Shown: positions 25,524-33,559, numbered from the stretch's first letter. The stretch: DNA of 34,660 nucleotides from Streptobacillus ratti (GCF_001891165.1 NZ_LKKW01000013.1:1-34660), one strand, 5' to 3'. A program made the numbers and translations. The notes: generated by a model from the sequence alone, not told the origin.

Positions 25524-26336
25524 TTATATTATTCCAATTAAAGTTCCAACTATACCAAAAATTAAAGTTATTATAACTAAATTAAGTGGAGAAACTTTCT
25601 TTCTTAATAAATATAGCATTAAGAAAGTATAAGCAACTGGTAATAATTTAGGCATAACTTTGTCAAAACTTTCTTGTAAATTAACACTAGCCTCTCCAGC
25701 AGATATAACAATTTTAGTTGTTAATCCTATGAATGATGCTATCATAGAACCTACTACAGTTAATCCTAAGATAGTTATTGATTTAGTGAATTTTTGAGTG
25801 TTAGCTTTTAATGTAGCAATTGATTTAACACCAGTTTTGTATCCATAGTGCATTAATCCAAATTTTAAAGTAAATTGCATTACATTAAATAATATAAAGA
25901 ATATTATTGGTCCTATTATAGAACCTTGTAGTGCAAATGATGCTCCAAGTCCAGCTGAAATAGATAAGAATGTTAGCCAGAATAATGAATCTCCTATTCC
26001 ACCTAAAGGACCCATTGTAGAAACTTTAATTGCTCTAATAGTATCTATATCTTCTTTATTTTCTTCCATTGCAACTACTAATCCTAAAATGAAAGTAATT
26101 AGTAATGGGTGAGTGTTAAGAAATTCCATGTGCATTTTCATTGATTTAGATAAATCATTTTTATTAGTATGAATTTCTTTTAGTGCAGGATTTAATGAAT
26201 ATAACCAACCTGCAGCCTGCATTCTTTCCATATTAAATGCTCCTTGGCAAAAGAAAGAACGAAGAGCAACTTTATTTAATATACTTGGTGTTACAACTTT
26301 ATTAACTTTTTGGTCTATGTATTTATTAGATTCCAT
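25524..26336 (-). CDS. PTS mannose/GalNAc-family IID component
   Basis: Membrane subunit of about 270 residues working with IIC to move the sugar. Family marks are RSFFCQGAFNMERMQAAGW near 26-44 and the MGPLGGIGDSLFW block near 107-119; the C-terminal half is hydrophobic. I chose ATG 26336: AGGAGGAAG lies just ahead of it, while the ATG at 26351 stands upstream of that site. The start overlaps the end of the IIC gene by 11 bases, a sign of coupled translation. Confidence 0.92.
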   Translation of the reverse strand: MESNKYIDQKVNKVVTPSILNKVALRSFFCQGAFNMERMQAAGWLYSLNPALKEIHTNKNDLSKSMKMHMEFLNTHPLLITFILGLVVAMEENKEDIDTIRAIKVSTMGPLGGIGDSLFWLTFLSISAGLGASFALQGSIIGPIIFFILFNVMQFTLKFGLMHYGYKTGVKSIATLKANTQKFTKSITILGLTVVGSMIASFIGLTTKIVISAGEASVNLQESFDKVMPKLLPVAYTFLMLYLLRKKVSPLNLVIITLIFGIVGTLIGII

Positions 26337-27093
26337 TTTCTTCCTCCTCATTTCTTACAACTTCTATTGTTTTAGAAGAATTTGAATAATAATCATATAA
26401 AGCGATTGATATTGCGATTAGTGTAACAGCTACTAAATCTAAATTTAAATAAGCTGTAGCAACAAATCCAACAATTAAGAAACTGAAGTATTCTTTCTTT
26501 AACATGATATTTAATAATAGTGCAAATCCTATTGCAGGCATCATAGAACCAGCTGTACCAAATCCGTCTATTATTTTTTGAGGGATACTTTCTATAATAG
26601 ATTTTACTGAATCTCCACCAAAATAAACGAATAAGAAAGTAACTCCACCGAATAATACAAATCTAATTAATAATTGTATGTATACTAACTTATCAACACC
26701 ACTAGGATTAGCTTCTTCTGCTGATTTATCCCCTAATTTCATCATTCCTGAATATAAAGAGAACATTAATGTAACTATAATTTGTCCAATAACTGCAAGT
26801 GGGAATACTATTCCTATTGCTTCTTGAGGTTGTAACCCTGATAATAGTGCTAATGAAACTCCGAAAATTCCACCAACTACTATGTTAGGTGGTTGAGCCC
26901 CTGCAAGTGGAACTAGTCCCATCCAAACAAGCTCTAAGCTTCCTCCTACCATTAATCCTGTTTTAACATCGCCTAGGATTAATCCTATAACTAATCCTGC
27001 AAATATTGGTCTGTGGAAAGTTTGAAGTCCATCAAATTGTTCAATTCCAGCAAATCCAGCCCAAATAGCGATTAAAATTGCTTTTAATAACAT
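26326..27093 (-). CDS. PTS mannose/GalNAc-family IIC component
   Basis: Membrane channel subunit of 255 residues. The N-terminal half contains the family blocks FHRPIFAGLVIGLILGD near 26-42 and GLVPLAGAQPPNIVVGGIFG near 59-78, followed by several hydrophobic spans, and it ends with an acidic tail EEEENGI. It follows IIB after 18 bases and overlaps IID. Sugar specificity is in IIC/IID and cannot be read with certainty; the AgaS and LacD neighbours favour N-acetylgalactosamine or galactosamine. Confidence 0.92.
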   Translation of the reverse strand: MLLKAILIAIWAGFAGIEQFDGLQTFHRPIFAGLVIGLILGDVKTGLMVGGSLELVWMGLVPLAGAQPPNIVVGGIFGVSLALLSGLQPQEAIGIVFPLAVIGQIIVTLMFSLYSGMMKLGDKSAEEANPSGVDKLVYIQLLIRFVLFGGVTFLFVYFGGDSVKSIIESIPQKIIDGFGTAGSMMPAIGFALLLNIMLKKEYFSFLIVGFVATAYLNLDLVAVTLIAISIALYDYYSNSSKTIEVVRNEEEENGI

Positions 27094-27111
27094 AAAGATT
27101 CCTCTCCTTTA

Positions 27112-27585
27112 CTATAATAAATTAATTAATTCCTGTCCTTTATCTGTTGGTACACCTTTAATTGTAAGTTTTATACCATAACTTGAAATTTTATTAAGAA
27201 CTTCTTTATCATTTTCATCTACAAATACTGTAGGAGATACTTGAGTTTTTCCCTCTGAAAAGTGCATATTTCCAACTATCCATTCATCAAGTTTTAGACC
27301 TAGTTCAGTAAGTCTTAGTACGTCTTGAGGTGTTTTACAAACTAATAATATTTTTTGACTAGGCGAAGCCTTGTGTATTATTGCAGCAGTTTTTTCTACT
27401 GAGAAATATCTAGTTTGTATTCCCTCTGGAACTACCATATCCATTAAAGATTGTTGCACAGTGTTTGTTGAAACCTCATCATTTGCAACTAAAATTAAAT
27501 TTGCTTGTAAGCTATTAGCCCAAGTCATTCCAACTTGTCCATGAATAAGCCTATTATCTATTCTAGCGGCTAAAATATTTGGCAT
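27112..27585 (-). CDS. PTS mannose/GalNAc-family IIB component
   Basis: Cytoplasmic phosphotransfer subunit of 157 residues. The active histidine is His15 in ARIDNRLIHGQVGMTW. A later block, ANLILVANDEVSTNTVQQSLM near 29-49, fits EIIB of the sorbose/mannose family. AAGGAGG precedes the ATG. It is the first gene of the PTS operon, behind a strong promoter and an unusually palindromic leader. Confidence 0.94.
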   Translation of the reverse strand: MPNILAARIDNRLIHGQVGMTWANSLQANLILVANDEVSTNTVQQSLMDMVVPEGIQTRYFSVEKTAAIIHKASPSQKILLVCKTPQDVLRLTELGLKLDEWIVGNMHFSEGKTQVSPTVFVDENDKEVLNKISSYGIKLTIKGVPTDKGQELINLL

Positions 27586-27604
27586 ATTATTCCTCCTTAA
27601 AATT

Positions 27605-27641
27605 ATAAACGCTTGATTTATATATTATTTTCATCGTTTAT
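27605..27641. repeat. Inverted repeats in the leader of the PTS operon
   Basis: ATAAACG (27605-27611) and CGTTTAT (27635-27641) form a perfect 7-bp inverted repeat with a 23-base gap, just downstream of the -10 box. A second nested palindrome, TATAAA-N7-TTTATA, lies at 27604-27622. The position suits an operator or a leader hairpin. No protein can be assigned. Confidence 0.4.
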
Positions 27642-27644
27642 TAA

Positions 27645-27672
27645 AGTATAGTTCGTTTTTGTTATTTGTCAA
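27645..27672 (-). promoter_or_regulatory. Promoter of the PTS operon
   Basis: On the minus strand: a perfect -35 TTGACA (27667-27672), a 16-base spacer and -10 TATACT (27645-27650), about 60 bases before the IIB start. Confidence 0.78.
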
Positions 27673-27771
27673 TGTTTTTATTTTTCTTTTTTTACATCTT
27701 TTGTAACTCATATCATCTAAGTATAGTAAATACAGTCCATACATTTTTTTACCATGTATTAACAAGCATAT

Positions 27772-27793
27772 AAAAAAGAATGCCAAAACACCC
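27772..27793 (-). terminator. Weak terminator of the paralogous gene pair
   Basis: On the minus strand a five-base stem GGGTG paired with CATTC, with two wobbles, is followed by six T. It lies directly after the stop codon of the downstream paralogue. Confidence 0.45.
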
Positions 27794-28315
27794 TTAATTT
27801 TTTGTATCAATTAAATAATCTCTTTTTAGTGAGATGTCTTCAATTTCAACAGATTTTATATCATCTTTTCTCATTACTATAGTTTCATTTTGATACACTA
27901 AAACTATATACTCATCTTCAATTTTTGATATGAACCCAAAAGTTATCTCATCATCAAAAATATTTGTGATAGAGCATATAGTATTTTTATTCATAATTTC
28001 ATGTAAAGTTGAATCTAAAATATTATCATTAGCTTCTATTTTAAAATCATTCTTTTTGAAGATGTAACTATTTAAAATATTTTCTTTACTGTTTTCTTTT
28101 ATTAAAATCTCAAGTTCTTTTAAATATTTAGTATTTTTCTGTATTTTATTAATACTTTTCTTTAAAGATACAGTTATTCCAGATTCAAAACCCAGAGGAT
28201 CTATTTCTCTAACTACAATGTTTTCTTCATCTTCTGCAATAATATATCCAATAGATAATATGTCATCATCATATATTTCAACTAGAATATCTTTGAATTT
28301 ATCAATAAATCTCAT
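27794..28315 (-). CDS. Protein of unknown function, paralogue B of an adjacent pair
   Basis: A 173-residue cytoplasmic-looking protein, clearly homologous along its whole length to the gene upstream: both share MRFI at the start, the IQKNTKYLKEL segment, ENSKENILNSYIF and a C-terminal RDDIK/KRDYLID-type end. Two beta-rich halves, each with a Gly-(Tyr/Phe)-Ile entry, hydrophobic strands and a closing basic turn (about 17-55 and 120-160), look like two small SH3/Sm-like barrels around a helical middle. No catalytic motif is visible and no family is recognised. It starts one base after the stop of its paralogue with a GGGGGA ribosome site, so the two are translated together. Confidence 0.75.
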   Translation of the reverse strand: MRFIDKFKDILVEIYDDDILSIGYIIAEDEENIVVREIDPLGFESGITVSLKKSINKIQKNTKYLKELEILIKENSKENILNSYIFKKNDFKIEANDNILDSTLHEIMNKNTICSITNIFDDEITFGFISKIEDEYIVLVYQNETIVMRKDDIKSVEIEDISLKRDYLIDTKN

Positions 28316-28316
28316 A

Positions 28317-28850
28317 TTATATCCCCCTATTCATATCTATTAAATAGTCTTTTTTTTGTTCTAAACTTTCAATAAAGATGTATTTTATTTCATCTCTTCT
28401 GATTAATGTAATTTCATCTTGATAAACTAAAGTAACAGATTCATCATCAATACTTTCTACAAAACCAAAACTTTTATTATCAAAAATATTTGTTATTAAA
28501 CATAACATTTTTTTATTCATTGCTTCATGTAATGCTAGTTTTGAAACGTTATCATTACCCTCTATTTTAAAATCACACTCTTTGAAGATGTAGCTATTTA
28601 AAATATTTTCCTTACTATTTTCTTTCATTAAAATACTAAGTTCTTTTAAATACTTAGTATTTTTTTGTATTTTACTAATATCTTCTTTTAAAAATAGTAC
28701 CTTACCATCTTCAAATCCCATAGTGTGTATTGTTTGAAGTAAAATATATTTTTCATCTTCTGCAATAATATATCCTACACAAAATTTACTATAGTTACCA
28801 TTGTGATACACCTCAATTAAATCATCTTTAAATTCATTAATAAATCTCAT
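28317..28850 (-). CDS. Protein of unknown function, paralogue A of an adjacent pair
   Basis: A 177-residue protein and the first of two adjacent paralogues. It has the same plan as its neighbour: an N-terminal barrel-like half with VGYIIAEDEKYILLQ (about 24-38), the helical linker IQKNTKYLKELSILMKENSK, then a C-terminal half with GFVESIDDESVTLVYQDE (about 127-144) and the ending KKDYLIDMNRG. The gene pair most likely arose by tandem duplication. AAAAGAG is a weak ribosome site and no convincing promoter was seen upstream. No function can be assigned; two-barrel designs of this kind often bind nucleic acid or peptides. Confidence 0.75.
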   Translation of the reverse strand: MRFINEFKDDLIEVYHNGNYSKFCVGYIIAEDEKYILLQTIHTMGFEDGKVLFLKEDISKIQKNTKYLKELSILMKENSKENILNSYIFKECDFKIEGNDNVSKLALHEAMNKKMLCLITNIFDNKSFGFVESIDDESVTLVYQDEITLIRRDEIKYIFIESLEQKKDYLIDMNRGI

Positions 28851-28977
28851 ATTATTTAACTCTTTTCTATATACTTAATTCTAATATATTTATTTTAAAA
28901 AAACAATAGTTTTAAAAAATAAATATATAATTTTTATTTAGTAATATTGTGGGTATTATAAAAGCTAAAAATATCAA

Positions 28978-29007
28978 TTGATTTTTTAGTTTGAAAAGAT
29001 GTATAAT
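28978..29007 (+). promoter_or_regulatory. Promoter of the symporter operon
   Basis: -35 TTGATT (28978-28983), an 18-base spacer and -10 TATAAT (29002-29007), 33 bases before the symporter ATG. AGGAGG lies at 29030-29035. Confidence 0.65.
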
Positions 29008-29040
29008 TAAATATAAAAAGATTTTATTTAGGAGGAATGA

Positions 29041-30279
29041 ATGGAGAAAAAAAACATTTGGAAATCATACAGATTTTCTATTATTTTAATTTTATCTATA
29101 GTAATAGGTTCTTTAATTGGAGCTATATTTGGTAAAAAAGCCATGATTTTAAAACCTTTTGGAGATTTATTTATTAATTTAATGTTTACTATAGTAGTAC
29201 CATTAGTTTTTGCAACTATAGCATCTTCAATATCAAATATGAGTAATATGAAAAGACTTGGAAAAATTATTAGATCAATGTTATTTGTTTTTGTTGCTAC
29301 AGGATTAATAGCATCTGTTATAATACTTTTTGTGGTTAAGATATTTCCACCAGCAGAGGGAGTGAATATAATTGTTAATGAAGTTGCTGAACTTAAAGCC
29401 ATATCTACTGGGGAACAAATAGTAAAAACATTTACAGTTACAGATTTTACAGAATTAATTTCAAGAAAAAATATGTTACCATTAATAATATTTACGATAT
29501 TTTTTGGATTTTGTGTTAATGCAATAGGAGAATCTGGTAAAGTAATATCAAAATTTTTAGATGCTTTATCTAAAACTTTACTTAAAATGATAGGATATAT
29601 AATGTATTATGCCCCTATAGGACTTGGTGCATATTTTGCAGCCCTAGTTGGAGAATATGGTCAAGAATTAATAGGTTCGTATACTAAAGCTATGTTAATA
29701 TATTATCCTTTATGTATACTATATATTTTAATCTTTTTCCCTATATATGCGTATATATCTGGTGGAAAAGAGGGAGTTAAATCTTTAAAATATGTTCTTT
29801 CTCCAGCAGTAACGGCTATAGCTACTCAAAGCTCTATAGCAACACTTCCTGTAAATATTGAGGCATGTGAAAATATTGGAGTACCTAAAGATGTCTCTGA
29901 TATTGTTTTACCAATAGGAGCAACAGCTCATATGGATGGTACAGTATTAGGAACTATATTAAAAATTTCTTTCTTATTTGGTGTATTTAATATACCGTTT
30001 ACTGGAATGAGTACATATTTCACTGCTATACTATTATCTATAGCTGGAGGAGTTGTAATGTCAGGTATACCAGGTGGTGGATTAATAGGAGAAATGTTAA
30101 TAGTATCACTTTATGGATTTCCACCTGAGGCTTTCCCTATAGTCGCAACTATAGGATATTTAATAGATCCACCTGCAACTATGATAAATGCAGCTGGAGA
30201 TACAATTGCTTCAATGCTTGTTGCAAGAATGGTTGAGGGTAAAAATTGGTTATTAAAAAAAGGAGAAAAGAATGTATAA
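29041..30279 (+). CDS. Sodium/proton-coupled dicarboxylate or amino-acid symporter (DAACS family)
   Basis: Inner-membrane secondary transporter of 412 residues in the GltP/DctA/SstT superfamily. Conserved blocks include the serine-rich re-entrant loop TQSSIATLP (about 261-269), the Na-site motif AHMDGTV near 299-305, the GIPGGG loop near 342-347, and DPPATMINAAGDT near 377-389. The Asp in DPPATMINAAGD typically coordinates substrate; whether it carries glutamate/aspartate, serine/threonine or a dicarboxylate is not certain. AGGAGG precedes the ATG. The stop overlaps the start of the HAD gene by 8 bases. It heads a run of co-directional genes. Confidence 0.9.
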   Translation: MEKKNIWKSYRFSIILILSIVIGSLIGAIFGKKAMILKPFGDLFINLMFTIVVPLVFATIASSISNMSNMKRLGKIIRSMLFVFVATGLIASVIILFVVKIFPPAEGVNIIVNEVAELKAISTGEQIVKTFTVTDFTELISRKNMLPLIIFTIFFGFCVNAIGESGKVISKFLDALSKTLLKMIGYIMYYAPIGLGAYFAALVGEYGQELIGSYTKAMLIYYPLCILYILIFFPIYAYISGGKEGVKSLKYVLSPAVTAIATQSSIATLPVNIEACENIGVPKDVSDIVLPIGATAHMDGTVLGTILKISFLFGVFNIPFTGMSTYFTAILLSIAGGVVMSGIPGGGLIGEMLIVSLYGFPPEAFPIVATIGYLIDPPATMINAAGDTIASMLVARMVEGKNWLLKKGEKNV

Positions 30280-31081
30280 GGCAGTAGTAACTGATCTTGA
30301 TGGAACATTATTAAACAGTAATCACAAGGTAAGTGAATATACTAAAAAAGTAATAAAAAAATTTGTGGAAAAGGGCTATAAATTCTATATTGCAACAGGA
30401 AGATTACATGCTTCAACTAAAGAAATAGCAGATTTTATAGGAGTTAAAATACCTTTAATTACTGTAAATGGTACAAGAATATTAGATGAAAATGGAAATG
30501 AGATATATAATAATACATTAAGTCTTGAAACAGTAAGAAAAATAGCAACACTAGATTATAAGTCATGTGGAGAAGATTTATTAATTAATGGATATTTTAG
30601 AAATGTATGGCTTGTAACCGATAAAAAAGCAGAAGAATATTATAGGAGAGAAAGACCAGATAAACCATATTTTCCTAATACTGTATCTGAACAAGAATTT
30701 ATATCTAAAACTTTTAATAAAATGCACTTTATAGGTAAACATGAAAATCTGTTAAAATTAAGAGAAAAAATATTAAAAGAAATAGATGATGATTTGAATG
30801 TAGTTTTTGTTGGAAATACTTGTCTTGAAATATTTAATAAAGATGCCAATAAAGCTAAAGCAACTCAAATTGTATTAGAAAAAGACGGAATAAAATTATC
30901 TGAAACTATTGCTTTTGGAGATTCTTTAAATGATTATGAAATGTTAAAAGAGGTAGGTAAAGGATTTTTAATGGGAAATGCTATTTATTTATTAAAAGAA
31001 ATAGCACCTGAACTTGAAATAATAGATACAAATGATAATGACGGAGAAGCTAAGAAAATAGAAGAAATATTTAAATTATAG
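30272..31081 (+). CDS. HAD-family phosphatase, Cof/YidA type
   Basis: A 269-residue cytoplasmic phosphatase of the haloacid dehalogenase superfamily with a C2 cap. Motif I is DLDGT at 8-12 with Asp8 as nucleophile and Asp10 as acid/base. Motif II threonine lies in ATGR near 42-45. A lysine in the DANKAKA region (about 191-197) and GDSLNDYEML at 217-226 complete the site. Proteins of this type act on sugar phosphates or flavin and pyridoxal phosphates; the substrate is not readable. AGGAG precedes the ATG and the start overlaps the transporter stop. The receiver gene follows after 12 bases. Confidence 0.92.
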   Translation: MYKAVVTDLDGTLLNSNHKVSEYTKKVIKKFVEKGYKFYIATGRLHASTKEIADFIGVKIPLITVNGTRILDENGNEIYNNTLSLETVRKIATLDYKSCGEDLLINGYFRNVWLVTDKKAEEYYRRERPDKPYFPNTVSEQEFISKTFNKMHFIGKHENLLKLREKILKEIDDDLNVVFVGNTCLEIFNKDANKAKATQIVLEKDGIKLSETIAFGDSLNDYEMLKEVGKGFLMGNAIYLLKEIAPELEIIDTNDNDGEAKKIEEIFKL

Positions 31082-31093
31082 AGGTGATTTGTT

Positions 31094-31465
31094 TTGAAAA
31101 AAATAGCTTTGGTTGTAGATGATAATCCATATATTAGAGGAAATATTAGAGAAATACTTGAATCTTCTTTTTTTGAAGTGTTTGAAGCAAAAGATGGAAT
31201 AGAAAGTATAGATATGTTTTTGGAAGTTAAACCTAGTGTAGTTATTATGGATATAAACATGCCAAGATTAAATGGTCTTGAGGCGACTACAAAAATTATG
31301 GAAATAAATCCTAATGCAAATATTGCTATTTGTTCCTCTATGTTATTTATTCCATATTATCAAAAACTAGCTAAAAAAGCTGGAGCTAAGGCACTGATAT
31401 CAAAACCATTTACAAAACTTGAATTGATTTCAGGTCTTAATGAATTATTAGAAGAAATGAGGTAA
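31094..31465 (+). CDS. Stand-alone CheY-like response regulator receiver
   Basis: A 123-residue single-domain receiver. The acidic pair Asp9-Asp10, phospho-acceptor Asp53 in VVIMDINMPRLNG, the Ser81/Ser82 switch position and Lys104 in SKPF are all present, so phosphorylation should work. No output domain is attached. The start is TTG, with GAGGTGAT 5 bases ahead. No histidine kinase or motility gene is in the window. It lies three bases upstream of the lrgA-like gene. In many bacteria lrgAB is controlled by a LytTR-type response regulator, so a functional tie is plausible, but this protein has no DNA-binding domain. Confidence 0.9.
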   Translation: MKKIALVVDDNPYIRGNIREILESSFFEVFEAKDGIESIDMFLEVKPSVVIMDINMPRLNGLEATTKIMEINPNANIAICSSMLFIPYYQKLAKKAGAKALISKPFTKLELISGLNELLEEMR

Positions 31466-31468
31466 GAT

Positions 31469-31822
31469 ATGAAAATAATAATGGAACTTTCATATATATT
31501 ATTTTTCTCATTTATTGGTCAAAGTTTAAGTAAGATAATAAACTTACCTATACCAGGATCAGTAATTGGATTAATTCTTTTTTTCTTAGCTTTACAATTT
31601 AAAATAGTTAAACTTGAAAGTGTTGAAACAACTTCAAAATTTTTAGTTGATAATTTAGCAATACTATTTATACCAGCAGGTGTAGGAATAATGATTAGTT
31701 TTAAACATATAAAAGATATATGGGTAAGTATATTATTAATATGCTTATTTACTACAATACTTTCATTAGTAGTTGCTGGGAAACTTACACAACATTTGAT
31801 ATCAAAGGGGGACAAGAAATAA
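31469..31822 (+). CDS. lrgA: LrgA/CidA-family membrane protein
   Basis: A 117-residue protein with about four membrane spans. The segment GQSLSKIINLPIPGSVIGLILFF (starting near residue 15) is the family mark, and a basic tail ISKGDKK ends it. CidA/LrgA proteins modulate murein hydrolase release, or export small carboxylates such as pyruvate, together with LrgB. GAGGTAAG precedes the ATG. The stop shares one base with the ATG of lrgB, indicating coupled translation. The holin-like and the metabolite-carrier roles cannot be separated from sequence. Confidence 0.92.
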   Translation: MKIIMELSYILFFSFIGQSLSKIINLPIPGSVIGLILFFLALQFKIVKLESVETTSKFLVDNLAILFIPAGVGIMISFKHIKDIWVSILLICLFTTILSLVVAGKLTQHLISKGDKK

Positions 31823-32529
31823 TGTTTTTTGAATTAACAAAAGATCCTTTATTTGGTATGTTTCTAACTATGGCTGCCTTTATCTTCTTTAGAATGCTTT
31901 CAGTTAGATTTAAATCATTTATTTTAAATCCAACTATTTTTTCAATAATTTTTATTATTGTTTTTCTAAATTTATTAGAAATACCATATGAAAATTACTA
32001 TAAAGGAAGTGAGATTTTTAATAGAATGATAGTACCAGCAACTGTTGCATTAGCAGTTCCTTTGTACAAGAATTTTCATGTACTAAAGAAGTATTATAAA
32101 GAAATATTACTTGGTATAGGAATAAGTACTTTACTTTTATTAATTATACTTGGATTAATAATGATAATATTAAATATGGAAGAAAAGATAATAGCATCAG
32201 TACTTCCAAAATCAATTACAACTGCAATTGCAATAGGAGTTAGTGAAAAAATAAATGGATTACCTTCAATTACTGTAGTAGCAGTAATAATATGTGGGAA
32301 TATAGGGGCAATATTTGGGGAACTTATTTTTAAATGGTTTAAAATAGAACACCCTATTGCTCAAGGTATTTCACTTGGGACAACATCACATGCAATAGGA
32401 ACAAGTAAGGCAGTTGAATTAGGAGAAATACAAGGCTCTATGTCAGGACTTGCAATAATAATTACAGGGATCTTTACAGTACTTTTAGCACCATTAGTTT
32501 ATGCCTTATTAATATTATTAAAAATATGA
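31822..32529 (+). CDS. lrgB: LrgB/CidB-family membrane protein
   Basis: A 235-residue partner of LrgA with several membrane spans. Family marks are the LNPTIFSIIF segment near residues 34-43, the PKSITTAIAIGVSEKI block near 128-143, and a final GTTSHAIGTSKAVELGE stretch near 189-205. The start is ATG 31822, with GGGGG ahead. A longer in-frame start at 31720 would lie inside lrgA and is rejected. The methyltransferase gene follows after 18 bases with no terminator between them. Confidence 0.92.
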   Translation: MFFELTKDPLFGMFLTMAAFIFFRMLSVRFKSFILNPTIFSIIFIIVFLNLLEIPYENYYKGSEIFNRMIVPATVALAVPLYKNFHVLKKYYKEILLGIGISTLLLLIILGLIMIILNMEEKIIASVLPKSITTAIAIGVSEKINGLPSITVVAVIICGNIGAIFGELIFKWFKIEHPIAQGISLGTTSHAIGTSKAVELGEIQGSMSGLAIIITGIFTVLLAPLVYALLILLKI

Positions 32530-32547
32530 GGTATTGGAGGATAATAT

Positions 32548-33535
32548 ATGAAAATTATTTCACTTTTTAGTGGAGCAGGAGGTCTTGATTTAGGATTTAA
32601 AAAAGCGGGATTTGATATTGTAGCAGCTAATGAATTTGATAAAACTATATGGGAAACATATGAAAAAAAATCATAAGACACATTTAATTAAGGGAGATAT
32701 ATGTAATATACATTCATCAATGTTTCCTGAATGTGATGGAATAATTGGAGGTCCACCTTGTCAGTCTTGGAGTGAAGCAGGTTCTCTTAAGGGAATTGAA
32801 GATCCAAGAGGACAACTTTTTTATCAATATATTCGTATATTAAAAGAAAAACAACCAAAGTTTTTCTTAGCTGAAAATGTTAAAGGAATGATGTCAAAAA
32901 GACATAATGATGCTGTTAAAAATATTGTTTCACAATTTGAGGAAGCTGGTTATGATGTATATATTCATTTATTAAATGCAAGTGATTATGGAGTTCCTCA
33001 AGATAGAAAAAGAGTATTTTATATTGGGTTTAGAAAAGATTTAAATATTAAGTTTGATAAGCCACCTAAACAATATGGATATAAGGTAACATTTAAAGAT
33101 GCTATTTATGATTTAAAAGATACGGCTATCCCAGCTTTAGAAAAAAATAAGACTAATGAGGATAAATGTAAAGTTCTAAATCATGAATATTTTATTGGAG
33201 CATATTCAACAATTTTTATGAGTAGAAATAGAGTTAGACAATGGGAGGAACAAGCGTTTACAGTGCAAGCTTCTGGAAGACAGTGTCAATTACACCCACA
33301 AGCACCTAAAATGCCAAAGGTTGAAAAAAATAAGAATATTTTTGTGCAAGGTAAAGAAGCTCTATATAGGAGATTAACTGTTAGAGAATGTGCAAGAATA
33401 CAAGGCTTTCCTGATGATTTTAAGTTTTATTATACAAATTTAGATAATGCATACAAAATGATAGGGAATACAGTTCCTGTAAATCTTGCTTATGAAATTG
33501 CAAAGGCTATAAATGAGCTGTTTAATAATATTTAG
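32548..33535 (+). pseudogene. C5-cytosine methyltransferase, M.HaeIII-like, frameshifted at an A8 tract
   Basis: Predicted GGCC methyltransferase broken into two frames. The first frame, from ATG 32548 (GGAGG ahead), encodes motif [12 protein letters not shown] and ends after 42 residues at TAA 32674-32676. The second carries everything else: GGPPCQSW (motif IV), AENVKG, QDRKR, the [10 protein letters not shown] region and the closing [16 protein letters not shown]. Removing one A from the run of eight at 32663-32670 fuses them into a 328-residue protein, with the catalytic cysteine at position 71, as in 330-residue M.HaeIII, which it resembles closely throughout. The second frame alone, starting at ATG 32660, lacks the AdoMet-binding loop. 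The alternatives are phase variation, slippage during expression, true decay, or a sequencing error in the homopolymer. The neighbouring endonuclease is intact. Confidence 0.88.
32663..32670 (+). repeat. Poly-A tract at the methyltransferase frameshift
   Basis: Eight consecutive A after TATG. With seven A the two methyltransferase frames join in register. Runs of this length are prone to replication slippage and to RNA-polymerase or ribosome slippage, so the tract may act as an on/off or partial-expression switch. Confidence 0.7.
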
Positions 33536-33559
33536 TTAAATGATTATGGGGATATATTA

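Noticed and set aside
26337-26351. Five-residue N-terminal extension of PTS IID
   Set aside because: The codons of the extension are themselves the AGGAGG ribosome site for ATG 26336.
27586-27793. Search for a second TGGT-N4-ACCA operator before the PTS operon
   Set aside because: Only an isolated ACCA half-site was found, so no operator of that type is claimed.
28851-28977. Possible minus-strand promoter for the paralogous pair
   Set aside because: Very A/T-rich DNA offers several TATATT-like boxes, but none has a credible -35 at proper spacing.
31720-31821. Upstream extension of lrgB inside lrgA
   Set aside because: The extra residues are unlike the family, and ATG 31822 has a GGGGG site and couples to the lrgA stop.
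32630-32659. Independent TTG start for the second methyltransferase frame
   Set aside because: The residues encoded here do not match the family, whereas the other frame over the same bases encodes a perfect motif I region. This shows a frameshift and not a separate short gene.
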